Source: Streptomyces sclerotialus
Lineage (GTDB): Bacteria; Actinomycetota; Actinomycetes; Streptomycetales; Streptomycetaceae
Direction of reading: 5' to 3'
DNA: 64,000 nucleotides
Assembly (NCBI GenBank): GCA_000719105.1
Contig: JODX01000032.1
Span: 3,405-67,404 of the forward strand
Shown here: positions 11,237-24,370 of the stretch, one piece after another
Position numbering within the stretch: the stretch's first letter is position 1
Layout of the letters: each line of letters starts with the position of its first letter
Position numbers and translations under genes: made by a program
Notes under the pieces: model-generated
Database searches by the model: none
Seen by the model: the letters and a program-made list of their open reading frames with translations, nothing else
What the model was told of the DNA's origin: nothing

Positions 11237-11567
11237 TCGGTCTCCCTCGCTGGGAAGCGGACGCTGCCTGCCGATAGCCGAGCGGACGCATCTCGGCGCA
11301 TCTCGGCGCACGAGGAATGACCTGAGTGAAAGCCCGCGGCTGCTGAAGAGGTGATCGATGGACCGGAACTCGAAGCCGGCAGGAGAACCGCTGATTCCGC
11401 GAGCGGCTTTCCTTATCACCCTCATCGCATATTCGCCATTACCGAAATTGATGCTACGCCTGCACGCGCAGCACAATCCATTACACGATGGAGTGATATC
11501 GAAGGATCCGGACCTGCATTTTGCGTCGCAGCCGAGTAAGCCGCCCGGCAGCAGGTGCGCCCGCCCC
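11237..11567. promoter_or_regulatory. Non-coding region holding the NRPS promoter
   Basis: This is a 331-bp gap between the NRPS start and the stop of the CBM2 membrane protein, both on the minus strand. The part at about 11400-11520 is clearly more AT-rich than its surroundings, as expected for a promoter. I see no convincing hexamer pair, palindrome or protein-coding frame. Confidence 0.4.
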
Positions 11568-13094
11568 TCAGCTCACCGTCGCGCAGGCGTGCCCGTTCAG
11601 CGTGAACCGGTCCGGGACGCCGTTGCCGCCCTGCCGGGAGCCGATGAAACCGACGCCGAAGGTGCCGCCCGGGCTGACGGTCCTGTTGTAGTCGGCCGCG
11701 GAGGCCGTGACGCGGGAGCCGTCCTGCTGGAAGGAGCCGTCCCACATCTGGGAGACGCGCTGGCCGTCCTCGAACGCCCAGCCGATGCTCCAGTCGTCGA
11801 GGGCCTCGACGGAGGTGACGGTGACCGTGGCCTGGAAGCCGTCCGGCCATTCGTTGACGATCTCGTAGCGGAGGTGGCAGAAGGCGTCCGTGGAGCGCGT
11901 GGGCTCGATCGGCCGGTGCGAGACACGGGCGGGAGAGGGGCCCTCGCCCCGCGGTTCCGGCTCGGAGCCCCCGGTCGTCGGCGTGGACCCGGGCGTGGAC
12001 GCGGCGGTGGATGTGGATGTCACGGTCGCGCGCGGTGATCCCGACGGGTCGTCCGGGGTACCGGACGGCCGGGGAGCGACGGTGGGCAGCGACGGAGCCG
12101 TCTCCGCCACCGGTCCGCTGCTCTCCGTCTCCCCGGCGGCCGTGTCACCGCGCTCGCGGTCCTGGGGCATGAGGGTGACCGCGAGAGCCAGGACGGACAC
12201 GATGCCGGTCGCCGCCAGCAGGCCGGTGCGGCCGATCCGCGGCTTGGGTTCCCGGCCGGGCGACAGGCCCCGGTCGGTGCCCGAGGAGTCGGCGCGGCCG
12301 GCGCTCAGCCCGGCCTCGGCGGCCCGGCGCCGCCGCTCCAGATAGGCGAGGCCGCCCCAGCCGATCACGCCGCCGGCCAGCGCGGCGGGCAGCCCGCCGC
12401 CGTGCAGCCGCAGACAGGCGGCCGCCTCCGCGCAGCCGGCGCAGGTGGCGAGGTGACGGGAGAGGTCCTCGGGCGCGTCGGTGCCGGGTACGCGGGTGAC
12501 GGCGTCCAGCAGCCGTGCGTAGCTGCGGCAGCCGGCGTCCATGGGGGATGCGAGGTGGCCGCGGCGGCACCGGTCCCGGAACAGCGCCCGCGCCTGCTCG
12601 AGTCCGCCGGAGACCGACCCCGGGTCGAGGCCGAGCCGCCGGGCGACCGCGGGCAGGGGCAGCGCCTCCACCTCGGCCAGCCACAGCAGGTCCGCGTCCG
12701 CCTCCTGGAGCTCGCCCAGGGCACGCAGGGCGAGCGGGCGGCGCGGGGGCGGCCCGGTGTAGCGGGCCGCCTTGTCGGAGTTGAGCCAGAGCCGCAGGTC
12801 CGGGTCGAGGTGGTGGCCCTGCCCGGCGGCCTCCCAGGACGCGGCCGTGGTGCGCACCGCCGCCAGCAGGAACGGCACACGCGACGGCCGCGGCACCCGG
12901 CGGCCCCTGCCCCGGCCCGCCCCGGCCTCCTCGGCACGCATCTCCCGGACGCCGTGCGTGAACGCCTCGGTGGCCAGCCGGGTCGCCGAGGCCGACCCGG
13001 AGGTGCACAGATCGGCGTACGAGAGGACCGCGTCCCAGCACTCCGAGAGGAGCGTGGCCTCGTGCGCGTCCTGAGGCGTGGGCAGGTCGGGCAT
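11568..13094 (-). CDS. Membrane protein fusing sigma-like HTH and zinc finger to an extracellular CBM2
   Basis: A 508-residue protein starting at an ATG with GGAG six bases upstream. Residues 1-190 resemble an ECF sigma factor with a weak region 2 and a region-4-like HTH ([18 protein letters not shown]). A zf-HC2 anti-sigma-type motif follows ([10 protein letters not shown]). A single membrane helix lies near 315-335 ([17 protein letters not shown]), followed by a long Ser/Thr/Pro-rich linker. The last 100 residues are a family 2 cellulose-binding module ([13 protein letters not shown], then FGVGFI and FTLNGHAC). The layout predicts a cytoplasmic regulator tethered to a cell-surface polysaccharide sensor. 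Whether the sigma-like part binds RNA polymerase is unknown, since region 2 looks degenerate. Confidence 0.8.
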   Translation of the reverse strand: MPDLPTPQDAHEATLLSECWDAVLSYADLCTSGSASATRLATEAFTHGVREMRAEEAGAGRGRGRRVPRPSRVPFLLAAVRTTAASWEAAGQGHHLDPDLRLWLNSDKAARYTGPPPRRPLALRALGELQEADADLLWLAEVEALPLPAVARRLGLDPGSVSGGLEQARALFRDRCRRGHLASPMDAGCRSYARLLDAVTRVPGTDAPEDLSRHLATCAGCAEAAACLRLHGGGLPAALAGGVIGWGGLAYLERRRRAAEAGLSAGRADSSGTDRGLSPGREPKPRIGRTGLLAATGIVSVLALAVTLMPQDRERGDTAAGETESSGPVAETAPSLPTVAPRPSGTPDDPSGSPRATVTSTSTAASTPGSTPTTGGSEPEPRGEGPSPARVSHRPIEPTRSTDAFCHLRYEIVNEWPDGFQATVTVTSVEALDDWSIGWAFEDGQRVSQMWDGSFQQDGSRVTASAADYNRTVSPGGTFGVGFIGSRQGGNGVPDRFTLNGHACATVS

Positions 13095-13215
13095 GGATCT
13101 CCTGCGTCCATGTAAGAACTGGAGACCCAATCGTCTCACTGGTAACGGAAGTTGTGCAGTCAACCGTTCCAGGGTGGACGGGTCGGGCACGGATCAGGGA
13201 CGGGCCAGGGGCGGG

Positions 13216-14562
13216 TCAGACCGCGACGTCCTCCTCGACGCCCCCCTCGGTGTCCCCTTCCACCGCCGGGAGGCTGTCCATGAAGGAGCTCACCGAGAAC
13301 ACCGCGTTGCCGGCTCCGGGCGGGCCGTATCCGGGCGGGGAGGAGAGCCCGAAGTCCTCCATCGTCTGCCGGTACGCCTGGAGCAGCCGGATGTGGTACT
13401 CCAGCGGCGCCCCCTGCGGATTGGCCTTGCCGAGCGGGGTGGTCGGCTCCGGGCACCAGGTGGTGAAGCGGGGCGTGATGCCGTGCGACATGAAGAAGCG
13501 CAGGCCCTCGGTGGTGGAGGCGATGGCCTCGTCGACCGTCTTGAAGCCGAAGGGCTCGGCCATCTCGACGCCCGCCACGAAGTTGGGGATGACGTTGCGC
13601 GCGCCGAAGACCTCCGTGGAGTCCAGTACCCGCTTGTGCCACTCGTCGCGGCCGACGTAGCGCTCCTTGCCGGGGCAGAAGATCTTGAACAGGTACTCGT
13701 CCCACACCTCGTAGTTGGGGTGGTAGATCTGCACGCCGTAGTCCTTGAACCGCTGCACGTCGTCGCGCGGCAGCGCCTGGGCGACCACCTTGCCGATCCA
13801 GCGGCCCGGGAAGCGCTCCTCGATGGCCTTGGCGTAGTGCCCGTAGAAGTCGGCCTCGTCGCGCCCGGAGACCGTCTTGGTGATCGCGCCGCCGGTGAGG
13901 GTGTAGGCGGTGGACGCCTTCGCGGTGTCGTAGCGGTCGATGATCTCGAGCGCCTCCAGCACCTCCTCGACGTCCTTCACCCCCGTGTAGGGGCGCCCGG
14001 CGGCCTTGTGCTGGCGCCAGTTGTGGTTGATGTCGCAGTACTGGCACTCCTCCTTGGCACCGAAGTACTGGCAGACCCGGAAGACGGTGAGGTAGATCAG
14101 GTAGCCCCACTGGATGGTCGGGGCGACCTCCATCACGGACTTCCCGTTGGAGAGCTTGTGCCGGTAGTACTCGGGCATGGGCGGCACGCCGACGTCCGAG
14201 ATCCGCTTGCCGTCCAGGTAGAGGCCGAGCATGCCGTGCTCGTCGGCGGCGACCCGGTACGGGGACGACGGGTTCACCCGCACGGACACCACGGTGCGCC
14301 GCAGGTCGTACGGGCCGCCGGTGAGGATGATCTCCTCGGGCGGGCGGTTCAGCGCGGCCTCGCCCAGCTCGGGCAGGGTGCCGTGGTCGAAGGAGAAGAT
14401 GAAGTACGACTTCGGCTTGACGTCACCGTCCTCGTTGCCGGTGAGGGCCGACTTGTCGAAGGCCACCCCGCCCCTGAGCAGGTCCTCCTTGAAGACGGCC
14501 TCCCGCGGCACGTGCGGGAACCGTTCCATCAGATCCTCGACCAGCGCCGTACGGCTGCCCAT
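13216..14562 (-). CDS. Radical SAM protein of unknown function
   Basis: A 448-residue protein with GAGGAG upstream of its ATG. The cluster-binding segment reads CQYFGAKEECQYC, with cysteines spaced CX8CX2C instead of the usual CX3CX2C. Downstream segments (TGGAITKT, then GVQIYHPNYEVWDEYLF and GVEMAEPFGF) suit a radical SAM TIM barrel. Glycine-rich loops and a conserved-looking C-terminus (SSPPGYGPPGAGNAVFSVSS) follow. I cannot name the reaction. No precursor peptide, methyl acceptor or cofactor pathway gene is next to it. It stands alone between the CBM2 protein and a phosphotransferase pseudogene, with its own promoter space upstream. Confidence 0.8.
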   Translation of the reverse strand: MGSRTALVEDLMERFPHVPREAVFKEDLLRGGVAFDKSALTGNEDGDVKPKSYFIFSFDHGTLPELGEAALNRPPEEIILTGGPYDLRRTVVSVRVNPSSPYRVAADEHGMLGLYLDGKRISDVGVPPMPEYYRHKLSNGKSVMEVAPTIQWGYLIYLTVFRVCQYFGAKEECQYCDINHNWRQHKAAGRPYTGVKDVEEVLEALEIIDRYDTAKASTAYTLTGGAITKTVSGRDEADFYGHYAKAIEERFPGRWIGKVVAQALPRDDVQRFKDYGVQIYHPNYEVWDEYLFKIFCPGKERYVGRDEWHKRVLDSTEVFGARNVIPNFVAGVEMAEPFGFKTVDEAIASTTEGLRFFMSHGITPRFTTWCPEPTTPLGKANPQGAPLEYHIRLLQAYRQTMEDFGLSSPPGYGPPGAGNAVFSVSSFMDSLPAVEGDTEGGVEEDVAV

Positions 14563-14807
14563 CCTTCTTCTCCTCGCTCCCGACTCGCTCAGGGTTGCCC
14601 GTCTGTTGTGCTCGACTCCTCACGGTATGCCCCCGCCTGGGCGGGACGGGCGGCGGGTCCCCCCACGGGCACCGGGGATGCGCGGGGGTGACACAGGTCA
14701 CGGGTGGTTCGGAGGCGTGGGTCACCCGGATGACGGCGAGCCGGTCCCGGTATCGACCGGTATCAATTCGGTTGACGTGCCCCCATCAGGGGCGCTCCCA
14801 TAGCCCG

Positions 14808-15648
14808 ATGCATGTCGACGAGAGCATGATCGACGCTTCCCTCGTACGGCGGCTGCTGGCCGCGCAGTTCCCCCGCTGGGCGGACCTCCCCGTCGATCCC
14901 GTGCACTCCGCCGGCACGGCCAACGCCATGTTCCGGCTGGGCACGGACCTGGCCGTCCGGCTCCCCCGCATCGCGGGCGCCGCACAGGACGTCGACAAGG
15001 AGCACGCGTGGCTGCCCCGGCTCGCCCCGCGCCTTCCGGTGCCCGTTCCGGTACCGCTGGTGAAGGGCGCGCCGGGTGAGGGCTTCCCGTGGGAGTGGTC
15101 GGTGTACCGGTGGCTGGACGGGGAGAATCCGTGGCCGGGTGCGGCGGCCGGTCCGGGTGCCGGTTCGGACGCCGAACGGAGTGCCGGCCCGGACGCCGAA
15201 CGGAGTGCCGGCCCGGACGCCGAACGGAGTGCCGGCCCGGACGCCGAACGGAGTGCCGGCCCGGACGCCGAACGGAGTGCCCGTCTGGGCGGCGGCGCTC
15301 GACGCCCCGCCACGGCCCGGCCCGCCGGTCTGGATCCACGCCGATCTCCAGCCCGGGAACGTGCTGACGTCCGGCGGCCGGCTCAGTGCCGTCATCGACT
15401 TCGGCTGTCTGGGCCTCGGCGACCCGGCCGTCGACCTGATCGCCGCCTGGTACCTGCTGCCCGCCGGTGCGCGTCCCGTCTTCCGCACCGCGCTGGCGGA
15501 CGGGGCCGACGACGCGGCCTGGGCGCGCGGCCGCGGCTGGGCCCTGTCCGTCGCGCTCCTCGAACTGAGCGCCTACCGGGAGACGAACCCGGTCATGGCG
15601 GACATCGCCCGGCACGTCATCCGTGAGGTTCTGGCCACCAGCTCTTGA
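14808..15648 (+). pseudogene. Aminoglycoside phosphotransferase-family protein, broken by a repeat-containing replacement
   Basis: The first frame, from ATG 14808, gives a normal APH-fold N-terminus (SAGTANAMFRLGTDLAVRLP, then EWSVYRWLDGENP). The C-terminal half (VWIHADLQPGNVL with the catalytic loop HADLQPGN, then VIDFGCLGLGDPAVDL) is in a different frame. The roughly 80-100 residues that normally join the halves are missing; a short stretch with 4.75 copies of a 24-bp tandem repeat stands in their place. The unit is a multiple of three, so copy number does not cause the frame change. The gene is probably inactive. A sequencing error within the repeats could explain the frame but not the missing segment. 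Confidence 0.75.
15168..15281. repeat. 24-bp direct tandem repeat, 4.75 copies
   Basis: The unit begins GACGCCGAACGG and ends CCGGCCCG. Four full copies start at 15168, 15192, 15216 and 15240, with an 18-base partial copy at 15264. The copies are identical, which points to recent expansion by slippage or unequal exchange inside the phosphotransferase pseudogene. Confidence 0.95.
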
Positions 15649-16956
<1,308 letters not shown>

Positions 16957-16989
16957 GCGGCGAGTAGCGGAGCACGTCCTGCACCCCCG

Positions 16990-18537
16990 TCAGGTCTCGC
17001 GGTGGCCGCCGGACCCGCCGATGCTCTGGGCGTGGCGGAACAGCCCGTTCGGGTCGTAGCGGTGTTTGACGGCGACGAGGCGGTCGTAGTTGCCCTGGTA
17101 GTAGGCGTGCTGCCAGTCGTGCAGATCGGGGTCGGCGAAGTTGACGTACGCGGCGTCGGTGCGCAGGCCCTGGCGCAGGGTGCGGTACAGGGCGCGCTGC
17201 TGGGCGAGGAGCCGGTCGGTCACGTGCCGTGGGGCGCCGGGCTGCCAGTGGGTGCCGATGTCGATGACGAAGGCGGCCCGGCGGTGCGGGTAGGCGGTCG
17301 CGTCCGGATCCGGGGCGGTGCCCGCGCCGCCCATCGCGAACATCGCCACGTAGACGGAGTTCTCCCCCTTGCCGGGCTGCCACTCCTCGATCCAGTCGAT
17401 GACGTCCACGACCGTGTGCCGGTCGAGCCGGCGGTCGGCGACCAGGCACTTGAAGGCGCCGGCCTCGGGCTTGGGCGGTGCGGTCCACAGGTACTTCTGC
17501 CCGTCGAAGAAGTGCCGCTGCTCCAGGAACTTCCCGGCCGGCTTCAGCGCGAGGACCGGGGCCAGGGTGCGGCGCAGCGCGTCCTCGTCGCCCAGGCGCT
17601 GTCCGAGCAGGGAGAGGACGGCGCCGCTGCCGTCCCCGGGGTTCCTGAAGGTGATCTGCAGATCGAAGTCGTGATGCCGGTCGGCGGCCAGGACGTCCTG
17701 CACCGCGTCCATGACCTCGACGCCGCGTACGGCGGGGAAGGACAGCTCGAAGACGCCGACGGACTGCCCGGAGACGTCGACGGCGCGGTAGGTGAAACCG
17801 GTGTTGATGCCGAAGTTGCCGCCCGCGCCGCCCCGGCAGGCCCAGAACAGGTCGGCGTTCTCCCGTTCACTGGCGCGCACGAGGGAGCCGTCGGCCAGCA
17901 CGAGCCGGGTCTCGGCCAGCCGGTCGCAGGTCATGCCCCACTTGCGGTCGTTGAAGCCGAGCCCGCCGCCGAGCGTCAGCCCGGCCATGCCCACGGTGGG
18001 ACAGCGCCCGCCGGGGACGTACAGGTGGGCGGCCCGCGCGTCGTACACGTCCGCGACGGTGGCCCCGCCCCCCACCACGAGCCGGTCCTCCCCGCTGGGC
18101 ACCACGCTCTTCATCCGGCGCAGACTGATCAGCAGGCCCGTGGTGGTGGAGAGGCCGGCGAAGCTGTGGCCGCCCGAGCGGACGGCGAACGGCATCCCGT
18201 GGCCGGCGGCCCAGCCCAGGGCCGCCCGTACGTCGCCCTCCGTGGCGCACGCGGCGATCCCGGCCGGCCGCACCGCCGCGTAACGCCGGTTGTTCGGGAG
18301 CATCAGCCCTTCGTAGGGCGCGTCCTTCGGCCGGTACAGTCCCGCGCCGCCGCTCAGGGCGCGGCTCAGCTGCCGCCAGGCCGAGGCGGGCAGGTCGGCG
18401 ACACCGGTGTCCCGCGGCTCCCGCACCGCGGCGGCCCGGGCTGCCCCGCCCGGCATGCCCGGCATCAGAGCGGCACCGGTCAGGGTCGCCATCTGCGTTC
18501 CACGCCGCAACACACCCCGGCGACTGATGTCCACCAT
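16990..18537 (-). CDS. Secreted FAD-binding oxidoreductase with berberine-bridge (BBE) domain
   Basis: A 515-residue flavoprotein with a twin-arginine-type leader (SRRGVLRRGTQMATLTGAALMPG). The PCMH-type FAD domain has RSGGHSFAG (His near 122) and GGRCPTVG (Cys near 178), the two residues that give bicovalent FAD attachment in the BBE-like family. The C-terminal BBE motif is YYQGNYDRLVAVKHRYDPN. Such enzymes oxidise sugars, alcohols or secondary metabolites; the substrate is not evident. GGAGAGCA precedes the ATG. It is divergent from lacZ across a 251-bp gap and convergent with aldO, so a role in carbohydrate oxidation is plausible but inferred. Confidence 0.9.
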   Translation of the reverse strand: MVDISRRGVLRRGTQMATLTGAALMPGMPGGAARAAAVREPRDTGVADLPASAWRQLSRALSGGAGLYRPKDAPYEGLMLPNNRRYAAVRPAGIAACATEGDVRAALGWAAGHGMPFAVRSGGHSFAGLSTTTGLLISLRRMKSVVPSGEDRLVVGGGATVADVYDARAAHLYVPGGRCPTVGMAGLTLGGGLGFNDRKWGMTCDRLAETRLVLADGSLVRASERENADLFWACRGGAGGNFGINTGFTYRAVDVSGQSVGVFELSFPAVRGVEVMDAVQDVLAADRHHDFDLQITFRNPGDGSGAVLSLLGQRLGDEDALRRTLAPVLALKPAGKFLEQRHFFDGQKYLWTAPPKPEAGAFKCLVADRRLDRHTVVDVIDWIEEWQPGKGENSVYVAMFAMGGAGTAPDPDATAYPHRRAAFVIDIGTHWQPGAPRHVTDRLLAQQRALYRTLRQGLRTDAAYVNFADPDLHDWQHAYYQGNYDRLVAVKHRYDPNGLFRHAQSIGGSGGHRET

Positions 18538-22099
<3,562 letters not shown>

Positions 22100-22157
22100 G
22101 GCGGCACGCTAACGGCCACCACTGGCAAAGGCGCCTCCCGCCTTCGGCGCACCGCCT

Positions 22158-22724
22158 TCAGTGGTCCGCGCAGCACGGGGTCGGGTCCGGTACCTCGAAG
22201 GGCACCAGGACACCGCCCACGGCAGGCATGGCGGCCAGCACGAGCTCGCCGTTCTGCCACTGCGGCCGTACGTGGTCCCGCGTCACCAACTCCGTGTCTC
22301 CGGCCGGCGGTTCCTGGGCTCCCAGGACGGTCACCCGGTCGATCGCGCTGCGCGACAGCAGGTCCGCGATCGTGAGGGTGCCGGTGAGGGACGCGACGCC
22401 GGGGTACAGCACCGCACGGCCCACCTCGTCGGGGGCGCCGTCCGTGACCTCGTACCCCTTGGCCGTGAGCCACTCGTGGACGGAGTCCCGCACCTCCCGC
22501 GTCGGCAGCGCGAAGGAGAGCACGACCCGGGGGCGGTCGCCGTTCCGCACCAGGTGCGTGCAGCCGAACCCGTCGGGGGGGAGTCCGAGTTCGGACGCCA
22601 GCGTCTGAAGCAGGTGATCGGCCACGAGCAGGTCGGTCACGTCCGTGTCGACGGTGAGGGCGTCGGCGTACGAGGGCGGCGCGACGTCGCGTCCGGAAGG
22701 CCTGGACTGCACGGGGAACGACAT
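22158..22724 (-). CDS. Hypothetical protein, 188 residues
   Basis: An intact frame from ATG 22724 with Streptomyces-like codon use. The sequence has no signal peptide or membrane segment. Visible segments are VTDLLVADHLLQTLASELGLPP, shortened here to its core LLVADHLLQTL, and ELVLAAMPAVGGVLVPFEVP; it ends in CCADH. I recognise no domain or catalytic motif. It follows the frameshifted small gene on the same strand with a 58-bp gap and may share a transcript with it. It sits at the edge of the zone of broken genes. Confidence 0.6.
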   Translation of the reverse strand: MSFPVQSRPSGRDVAPPSYADALTVDTDVTDLLVADHLLQTLASELGLPPDGFGCTHLVRNGDRPRVVLSFALPTREVRDSVHEWLTAKGYEVTDGAPDEVGRAVLYPGVASLTGTLTIADLLSRSAIDRVTVLGAQEPPAGDTELVTRDHVRPQWQNGELVLAAMPAVGGVLVPFEVPDPTPCCADH

Positions 22725-22875
22725 GTGACCTGCCTCGAAGTCGCGCTGGAACGGTAGAGCTGTGAAGCCGTGGGAGCAGTGAACCGACTTTCGTAGCCTG
22801 CCATCGGAACGGCGACCTACCGGAACCAACCGACGACGCTCAGATGGCCGAAGCCTGAACAGATTCCGTGCAACA

Positions 22876-23408
22876 GTGGTGACGGATCTCAACGAGCGGG
22901 AGAGCTGGCTCGCGCCGGCGCGCGAAAGCCGCCGCACACAACGTTGGTGGCACGTCCTCGAAGACCGACTACCGCAGGACTTCCCGGACCTCGTCGCGCT
23001 CGAGGACGAGGTATCAGAGTGCAGGGAATTCCAGCCTTGCATCGTGCCGGGCCTGTTCCGGACGAAGGCGTACGCGACAGCCGTGATCCAGGGAGGTATC
23101 GCCGGCACCCTCAATGCAGACCAGCAGACCAAGGTCTGCGTACGCATGGAGCGACTTTGCAGGTACTGCCCTTCACCGCAGGCGCCTGCCAGGGCGGACC
23201 ATATTCCTACTTGATCTACAGCTTCCCTCCCCCCGCAGAGCTCGAAGTGGCCCTGCTGGAGAACTTCGCGGGCCACGCCTATCTGGAATCCCGAGAGGAT
23301 ACGGTCCGCCTGGGCGGCGCCTTCGACCACCTGGGAGCCTCAGCTCTCAGCACCTTGGACTCCGAGGCGCGGATCGTCCAGATCGCCGGGGAAATGACCG
23401 ATCCGTAA
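22876..23408 (+). pseudogene. Remnant of an XRE/DUF5753 (Scr1-type) regulator
   Basis: The first frame (ALEDEVSECREFQPCIVPGL, then LFRTKAYATAVIQGG) is the start of a DUF5753 domain, found in Streptomyces after an XRE helix-turn-helix. The HTH is absent. The frame changes near 23157, with a deletion, to QVLPFTAGACQGG and YSYLIYSFPPPAELE. The remaining tail (FDHLGASALSTLDSEARI) matches the end of the domain. In this family the protein pairs with a DUF397 partner, and a DUF397 remnant follows directly. Not functional. Confidence 0.75.
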
Positions 23409-23429
23409 GGGGAATCAACTACACAGAGG

Positions 23430-23540
23430 ATTGACGTCCGTGATGCGAAAGCGATATCCGGTTCCCCACTGACTTTCACTCCCGCCGCTTGGCGCGCCTT
23501 TGTCCGTGCACTCAGCGTCGATAGCCTCGCATTCAAGTGA
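23430..23540 (+). pseudogene. C-terminal remnant of a DUF397 protein
   Basis: Reading IDVRDAK and then LTFTPAAWRAFV to a TGA at 23538 gives the DUF397 core, without any intact start. DUF397 genes commonly follow DUF5753 regulators, as in toxin-antitoxin-like Scr1/Scr2 pairs. Both halves of the pair are decayed here. Confidence 0.7.
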
Positions 23541-23912
23541 ATGGCGATGCCGGGATACGGTTCCCGCGATCCGCGTGGAATGCTTACATGATCTTGCGAG
23601 CCGCCGACGGCCGGGTCATGTCCCGCCCATACCGCCGCAGCGCCCCGGGAACCGGTGCAATCTCGGCCTCCCTCATCATGCCCGACGGACCCGACATATC
23701 GGGCGGGCCGGCGCGATCTGATGCGACCGCGCGATCGTCTACGCCCACGTCCGACTCCGCCTCCGATCGTCCACTGACGTGGCCGTCAGAAGGCTCGGAA
23801 GGTCCGACGGAACCATTCCGGCGGGCCTTCAGTACATCCTTGTGGACATCAAATGCGACAGGGGCTGGTACTCCAGCCGTAGATCGCTGGTGCGACGTCC
23901 GACCGACCGCGC
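23541..23912. other. Stretch without a recognisable gene
   Basis: This 372-bp segment has open frames on both strands, but codon composition is uneven and none shows a known domain. It appears to be decayed DNA between the DUF397 remnant and the merR gene. A C-terminal fragment of another gene is possible but not identifiable by eye. Confidence 0.4.
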
Positions 23913-24290
23913 CTACGGGTGCGTGTCCGTGATCGCGATGACCTCGTCGAGGCGGTCCAGAGCAGCCTGCAGGTCGTCGACCTTGGCCTGGATGCGGTCG
24001 CGCTCGGCGCGCAGCATGGCTCGTTGCTCGGCGTCGGTGTGCCCGGTGTCCCAGCATGGAAGGAGTTCCGCAATCCTTCGGCTGGTCAGACCGGCGGCGA
24101 ACATCTGCTGGAAGAAGCGCACCAGGGTGACGGTGTCCTGCCGGTAGAGGCGCTGGCCGGACGGGCTGCGCTCCGCGATGAGCAGCCCCTGCTGCTCGTA
24201 GTAGCGCACGGCGCGTACCGAGACGCCGGCGCCCCGTGCCACCTCGCCGATGCGGATCAGCCGCTCGGCCGCGGCCTCCGTGACGGTCAT
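23913..24290 (-). CDS. MerR family transcriptional regulator
   Basis: A 125-residue regulator with GAGGGATCACC before its ATG. The N-terminal winged HTH is typical (IRIGEVARGAGVSVRAVRYY, then EQQGLL and GQRLY). A long dimerisation helix follows (RAERDRIQAKVDDLQAALDR). A single cysteine-containing segment (LLPCWDTGH) is present, but no metal-binding loop, so it probably senses an organic or redox signal. It is divergent from an SDR gene with an 80-bp gap holding a MerR-type operator, so it most likely controls that SDR and itself. It remains intact inside a zone of broken genes. Confidence 0.92.
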   Translation of the reverse strand: MTVTEAAAERLIRIGEVARGAGVSVRAVRYYEQQGLLIAERSPSGQRLYRQDTVTLVRFFQQMFAAGLTSRRIAELLPCWDTGHTDAEQRAMLRAERDRIQAKVDDLQAALDRLDEVIAITDTHP

Positions 24291-24331
24291 GGTGATCCCT
24301 CTCGCCTCGCCCCGGTCCTGACGGCCGGCAC

Positions 24332-24363
24332 TTGCCTCTGACGCCAGCGTCAGGTTTTAGCGT
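24332..24363 (+). promoter_or_regulatory. MerR-type operator-promoter for the SDR gene
   Basis: A -35 TTGCCT (24332-24337) and a -10 TAGCGT (24358-24363) are separated by 20 bp, longer than the usual 17-18. The spacer holds the perfect dyad CTGACGCCAGCGTCAG (24338-24353, 7-bp arms). A dyad in an overlong spacer is the hallmark of MerR-activated promoters. The predicted start point is at or one base before the SDR ATG (24371). Confidence 0.75.
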
Positions 24364-24370
24364 ACCGGGC

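Noticed and set aside
6788..11320. A 1,510-codon open frame on the plus strand
   Set aside because: It lies antisense to the NRPS. Its translation is Gly/Arg/Gln/His-rich with no domain, whereas the minus strand shows ordered C-A-T motifs. GC-rich DNA opens such frames by chance.
2807..11476. Upstream extension of the NRPS to 11476
   Set aside because: The 80 extra residues have no C-domain similarity and cross the AT-rich promoter region; ATG 11236 has a good ribosome-binding site.
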